Of a stretch of 64,000 bases of DNA, positions 47,507-61,265 are shown in pieces. Every line of letters starts with the position of its first letter. The stretch's first letter is position 1. Origin of the DNA: Anoplolepis gracilipes (taxonomy: Eukaryota; Arthropoda; Insecta; Hymenoptera; Formicidae); the NCBI RefSeq assembly GCF_047496725.1, contig NC_132970.1, positions 2,915,001-2,979,000 of the forward strand. Reading direction: 5' to 3'. The translations under genes were made by a program, and so were the position numbers. Below the pieces are notes generated by a model. It was not told the DNA's origin. It ran no database searches and saw only the letters and a program-made list of their open reading frames with translations.

Positions 47507-49196
47507 ATTACGGTATTTTTTTATATATTTGAATATGATTGATTGCAAGTTTACGAGATATTATCGCAGCATTTACATAGTGTTATGTTACAATAATCCT
47601 ACTCTATTATCGCATTTCAAATAGACGCAGGTGTGCACGGAACGATATCATTTCGCTGGCCTCTCTGGAGGCGCTTTCGCGTGATTCTGTACGGATTCGC
47701 ATTCCCGTTGGATAGTATGTTAATCAATCCGAGAATAATAAGGGTGATCCCAACGATTGCCGTTATGTTCGTCCGCATGAGTTCTGATAGGTAAAGCTTG
47801 CCACATTGTAATAATATGATTATTAAACACCTGACGCGCAAGAAATGTATTAACTGACTAACTGACAACGCCAAACTAAAAGCCGATCGTTCTCTTCGCA
47901 AGCATGAATATCAATCGCTATCATTATTAATCCGGACATTAATGTCAGATAGAAACGATGATGACCATGTGACGCTTCTTGTGATGCGACTCGCGAGCGA
48001 TTAAATCTTGGAAATAAGTGAAAGTGTTGGGAACTGGATTATGCTCTTACGTTTCCTTTAGCAGTGACCTTCTTAGTCACATCAAAGTCGACATTTATTG
48101 TTGGACTGTCTAATGGATTATATTACTATCTTTTTTTTTTTTTTTTTTGACATTCATTATGAAAAAATGACAGGCGTAGCGAAGCTTTCAGAATATTTGC
48201 ATTAGCTGATAGATTACATCAAACTATATTAATTATTAATATAGCACAATTATTTAACTTTACATGTCCCGGTTATGAAATATGTTTACTCAGCGTTGAG
48301 TGTATCGCCGTAATGAATCTCCTGCACAGAGTCACCCCATCGATGCGGCGCTAAGGGAAACAGTGAGCGGAAGTTATGAAAGCCACGACGGTTTGTACCG
48401 AGGGATGGTTCGGAGGGATATATTAGTGGCTATATTACGCTGTTTCCAGTTTGTCGTTCACTGACAGTATTATGACAACCAACAACTAACCGTGTATATC
48501 CATGCGCCATCCGCGCGTGATCCTAGTATACCGACATTGCGATACATCTGTCAACCGGCGTGTCTCTCGTGCAAGCCGCTTTTACCGACACGTCATGAAT
48601 TAATAATGCATTATTCGTTGGCTCGCACGAAATTCACAACAAAGATATTTCCGTTAAATATTTATTTCAATTAATGTTCATGGTGTGCGCGCTGTCAATC
48701 GTAGGATTACAAATATATGGAGACGTTATAGAAGCACGTAAAACATGAAACGCGTGAAATGTGTTTCATTTGAAATAACGGTAAAATTTTTAATCACTAC
48801 TTTCATCACGGAACTTACAAAGTCGTATAACTCCTGTCAATTATCCATCCGGCTGTTCTTTCGCACGCATTATAGGCATGATATTCGTCGTTGTTTGTAA
48901 CATTCACAAACTATGCACCTTCGTTATTGCTGATGCACACATTCGGTCTGCGACGCGTGATGCATGCAGATGTATGACAGGCTTGCAAGATTTTACTGTT
49001 ACAAAGTTGTGTATCACCAACATAAACACAGCGGCGTTATATCTCGCCTCTTAGTAGATACAACGGTAACCAGTCTGTCTCTCGGTGGATTTTCTTATTC
49101 CTAAAGCTACGACCCTATACGACGACGAGTCGTGCATTGAATATGCTACATGCCATTAAGGACGCATTTCGTTGAAACATTACGCAATGCTTGTCG
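47507..49196. other. non-coding stretch
   Basis: No gene. A poly-T tract lies at 48131-48148. The 94-codon minus frame at 47617-47901 contains a hydrophobic stretch but has no family resemblance that I can name. Confidence 0.45.
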
Positions 49197-49228
49197 CGGA
49201 TAATATCGCGGCGACGGATAATATCGCG
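49197..49228. repeat. 18-bp tandem duplication, CGGATAATATCGCG
   Basis: The 14-mer CGGATAATATCGCG occurs at 49197-49210 and again at 49215-49228. Each copy is itself partly palindromic (CGCG...CGCG around GATAATATC). It may be a duplicated binding site or a simple local duplication. Confidence 0.8.
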
Positions 49229-52200
49229 ACTGAACGCAAACGTGTCTATTTCAACGATATGTACCCGTTGATCTTGACGAGCCGGCGAGAAATGGTGCCA
49301 TAAACACAATCGCTTATACAAATGCTATGTATGGTATCTCCCTCCCCCGCGAACACTGAGACCATCCATCCTGTCGGGATGGCAAGTCGGGGACTTCCGC
49401 TCGCAGGCGCTCATGACGGCCCTCGTCTCACATTTGATGTACGACTATAAATGCGCATTCGCCCATGTAATATGTAAACAGGAGGTTTAGCGGGTAATAT
49501 CATGACTCGGCTTGTTCTAACAAGCTCTTGACCTCTCGAGTATCAGCGTAAACCTGCTCCTTGAAGCGTTGCCTGTACTGATGCTGATAAACGTAACATT
49601 AATTGTTATGGTGAAATGTGTTTTGAAAGGAATTTCGGTGATCGTATGCTTGCGTCATTATTACGATTCAGTAAGAAACCTTACTTGTGCTTGTATAAAA
49701 AAATTTACCTAATTTTTAACCTAACAAGAATAATCAGTAAAAATAATTTTATCGAAGAATGTTGTATTGATGTCACAAGAAAAATGTTTTATACATAAAT
49801 CTTCGATAAAATAAAATATTTATACCTAGAAATATACATGAATCAACTGTACAGGATAGATAATAATTGATAACGGATTTAACTGTTCATTATCATCTGA
49901 TAAAGAACAGTAAAACGAATGGCGAGCGCGTCCGTCTTCAACCGTTTCAGCTGCACGTCTTGCGTCTGTAAATTGTTACGACGAACTCTAAAAGCGGCGG
50001 CGAAAGTTGCCGCTAGTCGTATATCCTGTGACAGCTGTGTGAAATGCCGCAAACGATAACGAGACGACCGTGTCACAATCCGGAGACGAACCAGAGAATT
50101 CGAGTTTCCCCTCCCTGAGACTTTCATGAAATCTCTAAATTAAATAAACATGGAATATATATATATATATATAAATATATTAATGTTGATATACATATAC
50201 GTAAACATATATAGTCGAGAGATGAAATATAAAAATAATTCGAGGTATATGTATAACATACTCGACAGAAGAGGTTGTCTTTTCTTAATAATTTTTATGA
50301 ATAATGCATTGAAATTCGCTTAGTACTCTCACTTTTATATGCAAAGCGCCCGACACAATAGTTCATAGTCATAATTCAGAGTATGCGGAGAAGCTGTTTT
50401 ATATTTAATCATTGTAAGAAGGTACTGAGGTACAGGACAAAAGCCATACTATTTCTTACGTTTTACAGCGGACGACGAGTTACGTCGTAGCTCTCTGGGC
50501 GCAGTAATTTATAAAGATCTCGAAACTGTCGGAGACATTAATGAAATTCGTGCTTTCGACATTTCTGCGAATTTGTGCGCGTTACGTTTTAAAGTCAAAG
50601 GAAGCTCAGTAATGTGGAGCTCGAAAAGATCCAGAGACAATAAACTCTGGAACTCGGGAGGAACGGCGCGGCATTCTAGCCTTAACGGGTCCGAATGACG
50701 ACGCATAAGGGAGCTTCGAGTCACCCACCGGAGACATAAACAAGGTGCATAAATTTCCTGGTTCTCAACCTTCAACATAAAATTCTGCAATTTTGCTTTT
50801 ACAGTCTTGACGTCTTACACCACTCTCGTCCGAATGTTATATTTTCACGCATAGTTAAATGATTTTTTTAGAATCTATTATCGTCGCGTAATTGTGACAA
50901 AAATAACAATCACACTTCGAAATATACATGAAAGTAAACGTAACGTAAAGTAAAAGATAACGATTATTGTACGAGTTACATGAGTAGCGGAATGGACTTT
51001 GACAAGCGTGACATCTTGTATATATATATCTCGTACTGTTCGTATACATACATATATATCTCAAGATTATTATTGCAACCTTTGTCTAGAGGTACATCTT
51101 TTCCACGTATTTTGCTTCAACAAAAATACTCGCTTCAAGGATGAAACTGGATCAAAATCTTAAAATACGCTTTTAAATATGAATTCTGTTTCACTTATGC
51201 CTGACATGCGTGCAGCCACATTTTCTCTGTTCAACGTCCCGTTTTTTAGATGTATAGATATTTTACTGTCACAGCTGCGGTATCACCCGTAAACTCTGAA
51301 AGGCGATTCTCATCGTTATCCATAAAATTTTAAAATTGCAACGCGTACGATGCAAGTTCAACGACAACGCGGAGAAGTTATTTAGTGCCGCACGCCCTAC
51401 GTACGTGTGTCGTAAAATTTATGAAGGATCGACGCGGCCTGCTCAGCATTCACCAATATTTGCCAAGATCTGCGATAAAGTTACGTGTGGCACAAATTTT
51501 TTTTTTTAGATTTTTCCAGTATTTAGTTTCTGTCCTCTCGTAAAAAAGATTGGCTCTAACTTATGCGCCGGGATTTAGAGAGCGACATTAAAAATTCTCC
51601 AAGTCTAGAAACTTCTGATCCTGTCATACTTCGCTACATATCATCGAGAGCGTAGCTCTTTTTTTATCCGTCTTTATATAAGTTTCATCCCAAAGTTTGA
51701 CGCGCTTTTTTTACGTTATATCGTTTTATTCTTTGTCGGTTACAAATTTACAACATTCATTTCTAACCATAATAAACGTTTCAAGCGTACATCAACGCGC
51801 CCCTTGTTTGTTTTAAATTGAACTCGCTTTATTTGAAAAAGTTTCTTGTTTGAAAGGCTATGAAAGTCTATTACTTTGGTTCTTTTTTTCCCGCCATTCT
51901 CGATTTCTAGCATCGACTTTTCTCAGTATTTGAGAAGCTTTTGAAGTATTCAATTCTAAGACGAACAGTTTTACATTGTTTCGCAATTTTCTTCTCGCTT
52001 TCACATTCGTAAAAGAAAGCTCTCAAATATTGCAAACACGCTTGTTGCAAAACACCACTTATTCTTTATCAGCATTTTTTGATCGGATGTTAAGAATTAA
52101 TCGATACGACGATGCGAGTTGCGATTAGAATGAAATTCATATCTTCAACTTTAGTATCGAATATCTTTAGTGAGACAAAATTTAAACAGAGTTTAATGTC

Positions 52201-53563
52201 AATGCTCCGATATATGTTCGTTAGGACGTAACACAGACATGCTCATCTCAACAAGTTTCGTCGCTCGATATCGTTTTCACGGACTAAGTTCAAGGCGAAG
52301 TTAAGCAGTCAAGGCGCGCATGGCTTTATTGAAATTTCATCTTGGAACGTGACACACGAGAGTCGCGAGCGATCCCCGACCTTTCCACAACCGTTCCCGA
52401 TTCTGGCCTTCGGCGAACTCAAGAGCAGAGTCTCACGCGAGAGATTAACTCCTCATCTTCCTCTCTGCTGTGCATTTATGTGTCGCATATACACGCTTGT
52501 GTGAGTGCCAGTCATTCTGCGGAACGAGATACGAGGATGACGATCAGTGCGAGGACGAGGATCGACTTCATACACGTGGATCACCCACGCTTTCGCGCCT
52601 AACGACAGTTATGGGTGTAAACGGGCATGACGTTAGCCGCCACGCTCTAGAGATCGTTAAGGCCGACCCCCCGGCGAGCGATCACCAGCTCGCTCGCGAG
52701 ACAGAACGAGTTTCGAGGACGAGCGAACTACCGGACGTGCAAGTCGAACCACGTCGTTAGCGATGCTCTTCTTCGTGCACGACACGCTATCGTGCTTGGT
52801 TGTACCTGTTCTCTTCATCAATGGAAATTTTTCATATTTTTTACACACTAACTTATTGCTACGAATCGTGAATTTTCATCTTCGCCGCGATGATAGATAG
52901 ATTAAAATATGAAGTATAATACATATGATTTATTTAATGTATGACTATGTGTTAATGCAAGATTTTATAAAATTATCGGTATCAAAACGATAAATAAGAG
53001 TGCAAGAATAAGAGTAATAATCTTATCGGATCAAAATTGGACCCTCTTGTATCATGTTTCTGAACAATCAAAGTTAATGTGTTTTCCGATTTGCGTTTGT
53101 CTGTTTAGCTTCGTTTTTTCTTCGTCGGAAAGAACGGAGCTCACGACGAGTTCACGGCGGGTTCGTGCGCGCATCGCCTCTCGCGATAAGATAGACAAAA
53201 TAAATAATTGAACGTCCGGCCGTTAGCCAGCTTCGGGCGAGGGTGTTGATAACCTCGGGGTGAGCGAAGCCGGTCTCGAGTAGACTTTATCGCGTATCTG
53301 TCCAAGTTGTATGGCTCAGGATGTCCTAGTTTACGGCAGGAGCGTAAATCGGGTGTCTTCGTAAACACCAAAAAGTTAAATCCTCGCCTTGTGCGATACC
53401 ACGCCATTATCGCTGACAAAATGGAGACGAAGAAGCCTTCGTCTTGCAGCGAAAAAAATCACAATAATCGGCAATAAGTTACATTGTACATACATTATAC
53501 ATGCTTTATGTTTTATAAAACTTTTGTTTTTTGTTGAAGTGACATTTCTCTTTCGTACAATGT
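49229..53563. other. non-coding stretch
   Basis: No gene supported. A (TA)9 tract lies at 50155-50173. The 52.26-52.78 kb patch is CpG-rich and holds two overlapping plus frames (86 and 96 codons); the second ends at 52760 and its last 50 codons have a charged, protein-like composition, but there is no domain or splice evidence. Another CpG-rich patch is at 53.10-53.45 kb. Confidence 0.45.
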
Positions 53564-53614
53564 CTTAAGATTTTTATCTTAAGATTATGTTAGGATTTTT
53601 ATCTTACGATAAGG
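53564..53614. repeat. duplicated palindromic segment
   Basis: CTTAAGATTTTTATCTTAAG (53564-53583) is a hairpin with an 8-bp stem. A near copy, AGGATTTTTATCTTACGATA, follows directly. It is an AT-rich local duplication. Confidence 0.65.
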
Positions 53615-56600
53615 TAACATTTATTAGTCTTCTTTTTTTTAAAAACAAAAACCATTGCAACAATTAGATGTTTTGATTGAAGGTTTTTTTTTTATCTAAT
53701 CAAAATTTAATCAGTGTTAATAAGAAAATCAATTTTACATGTACATTCAAAACTACATAACTCAAAAGAGATTTCTCACTTCTTTGACAAAATTAAATCT
53801 CAATATCGCTTATTTTCGTGAATTTTTGGTCAGTAAAAAAATTGTACGTGGAAACAGGATGTACGCATATATATTGGCGTCGTTTTAACGATCGCTAAGG
53901 AAAGGCTAGGCAATGTGCGGTTTCATTATACGATCGTTAAAAGTTTATGATGTTTCCTGAATGGACGCGGGATAGGAAAATGCATCGACGGCGATAATGA
54001 TTCCGCGAGCCGATCGACATTCCTTTTGCTGGCCCATCGTGCAAACGACTTACGGGAAAGACGAGATCCATGAATCAAATCAACCGTTAAGTAAAACGAT
54101 TTATAACGTCTCTCGCACGCAGATTCCTTTCGGAGCCAGTTACGGTTCTATCGAACTGTACATCTCTCGCAAGACAGTATGCTTCGTGACGTATCGTTCG
54201 GTGAGAGTACAATGACGTCGGCGACTTTGTAATTAACGTGCGATAATAGAGCGCTAATTTGACGTTAAAAGTTTGCAGCAGCATCGCTCGTCGGCAAGAA
54301 AATTGCAGAATAAATGACTTGGAACTGTTGCACATGACCTCGAGCAATATATGTCAGTATAAATCATGAACGATAAATTATCTTCTATGACACATACAGG
54401 GCAGAAAATCTAGATGCAGATTTTCCCAATCTAGCTTAACGCAATTTAATCGCTTGATGCATTACCTTGGTATGCGACGATGGTCGTTTAAGCAGATAAT
54501 AGTTATTCCCCCGAGATGTTTGAACGCTAAAGGGAAAAGGGATACACGCATTGATCATCCGTAGATGATGCACGCGAACATTTCCGTTGATGTCCGCCGA
54601 ATCATCGATCTAGATCATCATTTTAGTGCCGACATCATCGAAATACCAGCGAGCATACTCCATGATCGTAGTTAAAATTAATCGCCTCGTACAACGGCTA
54701 TCATCACGTGTTGATGGAAATGCGATTTGATAATCTCGCTCGAGTATGCGAATTTGGAGCGATTGCAGGCCAAGTGATTGCAATTGCGGCGTGATTCGGC
54801 ATGTGTGCACGTGTGCAGTCGAATCCAGTAAAATTGTCGGTGAGAATTAAAATCTAAATTCTGTTCACGTCGTGTCACTGAGTGCTGTCAGATTTTCACA
54901 GCAACAACTGAAATGTGGATAATCGGTATATTACTAATTCTTTGAAAACGCACCATCGCTGATGTGTAAAAGTACAAGTCTTCGTGCGGCGGATCATTAA
55001 GTCCGTTGAAATCTATTAATACGCGAGATAAAATAAATACAACGATAAATTATCGATCATTTCCGACCGAGCTTAAATTATCGATGCAATCTCATCGTTT
55101 CAGTCAACGATAAACCCCCCAATGCGTTTCAAGTATAATTAATTATGACGTACACGATCGCGCGCGCTCGCGTGTCGATATCGCGATCATGTGTAATCAC
55201 GAGTGATAATTATAAAAAAAAGTCACGCAAGATTTGCCGGATTAACCATCGAGAGTAGGCTTTGCACATAGAATAGTACATGAACACTTTAAAGCAAAAC
55301 GATCTGATCAATCGTGTTACATTACCTACTAAATAAATCGACTTGCTACGGTGATTTGCACTAAGATTCGGAATGATGCGATTATAACGGATTACACGTG
55401 TAAACATGATAGATTATATAGATATAAGATTATCTTGACGTGAAGCAAGTTTGGTACAAGTTGATCGTAATCACTTCGTAATATCTCAAGTATAGAATTA
55501 ATTACGAGCCACATGGATCTTTGCGTGTCGATCATAATGTGCTGTAATAATGCACGAGCGAGAAGAACGAGAATTAATCCAAGAGTTGCACGCGCCGCGA
55601 GTAATCACGCTTAAACTTCCTGAGCTTGCTTATGGTGTCCGTTAAATTGAGTACGTTTAATTTTCATAGTGTCAAAATGCGCTTATCTGTATCCAGCTCC
55701 ATCTAGATAGCTTCGAATGCTTTGAGCTTGGTTTTGTTAAAGTCTTAAGCCGAGATCCTCCCAAATAGCAGCTCGGTTAGGCATAGTAAAAAATACGGAT
55801 AAGTCATATAACTTGACGGATTATTCCACTAATTCTGCCTGAAATTCGATTAAACCTTGATACCTTGATCCTCTTATCTCTCGAGAACGCGGGCGCGGTA
55901 ACCCGCACGAGCGAATAAACTCACTCCCATCCTGATATAACGAGAGATTTTAGCGAAGGGTCAACAGTGAGACGAACGAAAAATGGCTGCTTTCGCATAC
56001 AAAGATATTACGATTTTTTTAAAATAAAATTTCACAGAGTGACATATCGGTCGTTCGCGGCTTGTATTTAATTAACACTTTGCGTATATTCGATGACTTT
56101 CGTGAACGTGAATAAATGCTCTTCTGCAATCCGAAAGTGAAATGCGCGGTAACGTTACGGAATTAAATCATAAATATCGTTCATACACAAGATATTCGGC
56201 TGAGTGTGTGGACACGTGTAATATTATTTAAATATATACGACCCTCGACATACTTCTAGTGTGGTAAACGCATGTGCTAAACCGTGTGTGACGTACAGAC
56301 GAGAGCGCGTGTGCGTGCGCACATGTATTCATGTCTCTCGCGACCGCGGAAGAACATTGTAATGAATGTAGTGTACGTACGATACTGAGGTAACATCGTG
56401 AACAACGTTTTTCTTTATGTATTTCGCTTCATAAATCCCGATGAGAAATCGTTAAAAACCGCCGTAAAGTATTCGCATCGTGCTATCAGTTTTTAACGCA
56501 GTTATTAATTCAATCTCTTCTGTTTGATGACATAAAATCATACATTAGCAATTTAAAAATATTTACATTATTTTGCAAATGTAACACAAAAAAAGTTTGT

Positions 56601-57227
56601 CCCTTAAACAAGTTACGAATATTTTAATACGTATATATGTGTATGTGTGTATATACATGTACAATAAATATATGAGGAAAATTTAACAAGACTTATCGAC
56701 TATCATACCTCGTTATATAAACTTGCAGCTAGATCAAACTGTTATTGAGAAATATTTCATCGGTGACATTAATTTATTGATTTGATATCACAAAGCGGCA
56801 CCGAACAGAACGCGCTCATATTTATGATGCAATAATATAGTTACAGCAGTATGGGCGATCCTTCTTTCTCTGTGACATTTTTTTTTATTTGAAGAACACC
56901 GATCCTGATATTGTGTTCGTAACAGATCTTTAGATGTGTTAACGAGAGTCGATCCAATCTAAATAGGATAACTGATTTGCTTACCATGTGTAATATATTT
57001 TACGGTACGGCTTTTTGACACGCGATACGTAAACGCGATAATAGAGCCGATGTACGACATAAAATCAATCTCTCTCGTATCGTATGAGAAAAAACGCTGT
57101 CGACTAACGAACCCGCTTCTTTGTTTATGTTTCAGGTGAGTCACTGTTGCAAAAACTCTCTTCGTATAACACAGAAAACAGCACCGCTTTTGTAAGATGA
57201 GAACTTGTTGTATGCAATGCAATAGCT
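53615..57227. other. non-coding stretch
   Basis: No gene seen. The sequence is non-repetitive with scattered CGCGCG motifs (for example near 55160) and many short contradictory frames of 65-87 codons. Confidence 0.5.
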
Positions 57228-57280
57228 ATGTACATACGTACGTACGTATATGTATTATATATATATATATATATATATAT
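57228..57280. repeat. TACG and (TA)n compound microsatellite
   Basis: TACG units (about 57230-57248) lead into a TA run at 57255-57280. Confidence 0.85.
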
Positions 57281-57528
57281 TTTTTTGGTCTAGTTTATTT
57301 ATAAACATTGAAAAATTTACTCACAAGTCCAGATGCACAAATATTTCATGGTAAAATAATTACATGCAGATTTATAAGAAAAAATATACTTTAATTTAGT
57401 TAGTTGTTTTTTTATTTCTGTTCTTTATATATTTTATCGAACATTTTATCGAGTATTTGACCATAAACATGATTTTACTCGACGCATTTAATTTTGTAAT
57501 GCTGTGCTAAGATAAAATAAATTTCCGT

Positions 57529-57529
<1 letters not shown>

Positions 57530-57564
<35 letters not shown>
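57530..57564. repeat. poly-T tract (35)
   Basis: The longest homopolymer in the window. No retroposon body is recognisable beside it. Confidence 0.95.
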
Positions 57565-59811
57565 CAAAAGAACAAGCTTTCGTTCAGGCATAGTTGAAAT
57601 ACTTAAAGTAGAACACTAGGTATTTTATGAGTTTTTTTGATTAATTCATGAACACACGTATATACATAGACACAAAATGAGAACTGAAATCGTCCTACTA
57701 AAAATTCACTAGCGTCACGTAACATTGTCGTTCGCGTTAATATTCCGCATCTCCACTGGCGTCAGAAATTCTCTGCCTAGTCGGATCGTGGAACCGATTT
57801 TCCGTATTTCACGGCAATATCTTCTTATGGGATAAGTCACAAACTCGCGATTTCCCGTGATGAATGGCACGACTCGCGTTACGACTCGTCCGCATCAGTG
57901 AACCAGATAATACGAATTAAAATGAAGGAGGCACGTGTTTTCCCTTCACCATGAGTCTCTCGCAATCCTGATTAATAGCCGGATAATATCGTGCAAACAC
58001 AGCGTGATAACCGTGCTGTACGTCTTCTAGTCGACGTGCGGTCCTACTACCCGCAAGTTCGGAAAGCGAGAATGTGCTTTGATGTGCAATTTCTTAGGTG
58101 AATCTTCGCCAAGCGTCTGGAAAAATATCAAGATTTTTTCTTCTCTTTTTTTTTTTTTTTTTTTCTCTCCGTTGTGCATCGGGTTCTCATCGTGCAGAAT
58201 AGAATAAATATTTTCGCGCGACTCTCTCTTTTAATATGGCATCACGAACGTACGGTTATTCTGTATTTCCAGTCACGTTTGCAACAATTTGTACCGCTTC
58301 TCTCTAGGGTCGCTCTGCGAATCGTGATGTTGCACCTGGCAAATTAAACATTTATTTTTATCATAATACCAAAACGTATCTGAACCACACACGGTAATGT
58401 TTTTGCGTGAAAAATCATTTTTATTTAACTTGCACGTACATTCTCTTTTTTCTTTTTTCGTAAATTAATATTAATAACTTGAACAGGTACCTGTATCTCG
58501 GTCAATACTCGCAGTATCTCACTATAGCAGAATTAAAAAAAAAATTAAAATATTCTATTTAAAAATTCTATCAAAATATTTTATTTTCTAAATTCTTGCG
58601 ATTTTTTTGAAAGAAGTGTTGGTTGGATAAATTTGTCGTTAAATTAGAAGCGAGTGGTATTTTCTACTTTTTGACACAATCGGTATACGACAATATGTAT
58701 TCTATAAGGCTAAAATTTTGCATCTAGGTAATTTCGCGTCAGTCAAGAAAAGATTATACAAGCAAATTGAAGTCGGATACTATTAACTCTTCTCACCTAG
58801 AAAGGAAATCAAATAGACAGAAGATGCAAATTGTATATTGTCGCATCAATTTTTTATAAGCTTCATCTATATAGTTGTTCTTTATTCGTCTTTTTCTTAT
58901 TTTTTGCTTCTTTTATAATTAGTACATTTTTTAACGTAAATCATACATCAATGACTCATTAAATTTATCAATGTTTGATTATTACATTAAAAGTTCAATA
59001 TAATAGATATTCCATGAAGATTCGATTGAAGAATTAATTTCGCTCAACGAACATTTTCTTCTCTTAATCTTACAGCGGACTTTGCATAAAAATTTATCAT
59101 TACTGATATATTTGAATAATGAACTATGATTAATAAAGAATCTTATAATCAAATTGCTGTAGAAGAAATTACATCATTTTAATTATATTAACATTATTCA
59201 ACAGCAAAGTAGATTATTCATTAATAAATGAGAAATGTAAAAAGAATTTAAAAGATGTCTAACGTAATTTCGAGTAAGACGAACTTATAAACATTGTGTA
59301 AATCAACGATGCAGAATCGAGAATTTTTTCCGAGCATTGTTTTGGTCTGGATTTCAAAATTTTGTAACAGATGGGTCACATGGTCGACCTAGCTCGCGGC
59401 TAGTTTTCACTCTACGCTACTTTCTACAAAGAGAGTTCTTAGCTTCCCGCAGCGCGGTGCTTACTTTTAAGGTTCGATATAAAACTCTTCAAAGTAGAAC
59501 TTTGCTACATACAACCAGATTGAAATGGAAAGTATTCGCGCGCAAACTTTCACGTAGACTCGCCCGCCTAGTTGGTACCCTTTTATAGTAGGGTTAATAT
59601 TCTTTCGCTCGATCGTTCGTTAACAGTTAGCGAGTTATCGTCGATTCCATTTCAATAGCAGTTTTACAGATATCTGTGCATGTATATACATATTTTTTTA
59701 TCGGAAACTTTCAAAATCTAATCGAAATAAATTTCGGCTATTGAGCATGGTTCTGTATGATTAAACAGTCGATAATGAATAATTTTCAGAAAGTAATTTG
59801 ACAAAATTATG
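57565..59811. other. non-coding stretch
   Basis: No gene. A poly-T tract lies at 58146-58164. A weak inverted pair (CGACAATAT ... TTTGCATCT and its complement) occurs at about 58687-58844 but is too short to call an element. Confidence 0.5.
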
Positions 59812-60149
59812 ATTCGGCAATTGCAGTATTTATTGTACATAGCGAGTATAATCTATATCTTATAATAAACTCTCAAGTATATCTAAAGATATCCCCAAGT
59901 TTGACAAGTAACTTAAATAAAAGTTTACTTTTGATTCCGGTAAAATGATTCAGTGACGTAAGTATAATAGCCGTAAGTAATTAATAATATTAATTTTGCA
60001 CGCCGCAAATTCCAATACAGCGTAACTTTTTTTATAATGAATTCTTTGTTTAGTTTTATTTTTTTTAATGAAAAAATAATGAAAGCTATTTAAATAATAT
60101 GTTAATAAGGTCTACTAAAATTCAATTACAACACCAATATATCTAATTC

Positions 60150-60411
60150 TTATAGATTTTTGGATGTTGAAAATAAATCTGATTTCCAAATTAGCTGGTC
60201 AGATTTTTTAGTAACCGTTAGCTGAAACCTCAAAAAATTAAAATAGCGGTTTTTTAAGGTTTCAGCTAATGATTACTAAAAAATCTGACAGGATAATGTC
60301 AATTTGTAAGCACCAACCAAGTCCCTTCTTGGAAGCTGGAGAAATAAAGTATTTCATAATCTGACAGAATAATTTGGAAAACAGATTTGTTTCAGCATCC
60401 AAAGATTATAA
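60150..60411. mobile_element. nested 262-bp foldback MITE
   Basis: Outer arms at about 60150-60205 and 60360-60411 are inverted copies sharing TTTGGATGYTGAAA, AAATCTG and TTTCCAAATTA. Inside, a second inverted pair is even better conserved: GTCAGATTTTTTAGTAA (from about 60198) and its complement ending at about 60290, continuing through GCTGAAACCT / AGGTTTCAGC. The element lies in the left arm of the large inverted duplication and is missing at the mirrored place in the right arm, so it inserted after the duplication formed. There is no coding sequence. Confidence 0.78.
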
Positions 60412-60663
60412 AAAATCGGTTTATTTATTCTTGTAACTTTCAGAAGATCAACTTTTATAGGTTTGTGTAATTAGATTATTAATAAATTACCAATAATACA
60501 TAATATAAAATAATGAATTTATAAAATTAATACTTATTATATGATTTTTATTTATTTATTTAACTTATTTATTAATAAATGTAGTTATATGATGTATTAT
60601 TATGTAGTATTATGATGTATATTCTTTTGGAAGTTGTCATAAAAAGATGGAAAATAATAATTA

Positions 60664-61265
60664 TTTCTATAATAACTACATCTAATAAAGGAATTATTCT
60701 CGCAAATCCTTTTTTAACATATATAACAGAAAATATACTAGAGTTTCATTCAAAAAAATTTTCTTCTGTTAATTCAGTCGCAAACCATAACCGTACTTTA
60801 TCATCCTAATAAAAATTAGAGCACTCAACTGCAGATGTATGAGTAATGAATGAATTTTAATAATATCTTCTCATGATGATATTTCTCTGTTATTTTCCAG
60901 TAAATACGTGTACTTTTTAAAATTTTAACCTGTTTATAAAAGTAAACATTGCATGGTTTACATAACGGCGTAAATTTTGACGGTATTATTTTTAAATTGC
61001 AAGTAGTTGCATTATCATGATCAACAAAAATATTATTAAATTTCACAAATCTGACTGGCAGCTGTATTGTTGCAAGTTACGCGATGTAATTCGATAGCTT
61101 TCTGCTCGAAATTTATGAAAATGATAATATGTCCATGAATTAATTACATCATATTTATCAAATTTAGTATTTCCTTTTTTATATCATTTTTCGAAATTGT
61201 TAAATAATCCTTCTTTTTATATTTGTGAAGCCCATGCTTTTGAAGAGTTTTCAGGATTAGTTAAC
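60664..61265 (-). pseudogene. decayed DDE-type DNA transposase fragment
   Basis: The best-preserved part is a 73-codon frame at 60825-61046. It contains DNATT, then IIPSKFTPLCKPCNVYFYKQ, which resembles the conserved IPPxxTPLxQPxDV segment after the second catalytic aspartate in pogo/Tigger/IS630-like DDE transposases; the usual QP(C)D aspartate is Asn here. Past its stop, reading resumes in other frames with IHSLLIHLQLSALIFIRMIK, FATELTEENFF and NETLVYF, a C-terminal region seen in such proteins. Upstream, YYHFHKFRAESYRI and NPENSSKAWAS may be earlier pieces. At least three frameshifts and several stops make it non-functional. Similarity is judged from memory, not searched; the exact superfamily is uncertain. 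Confidence 0.5.

Noticed and set aside
52470..52760. 96-codon plus-strand frame in a CpG-rich patch
   Set aside because: The charged C-terminal half looks protein-like, but no family resemblance, no splice partner and an overlapping frame at 52342-52602.
58687..58844. weak inverted repeat with CGACAATAT and TTTGCATCT
   Set aside because: Arms differ by a 15-base insertion and match over about 20 bases only.
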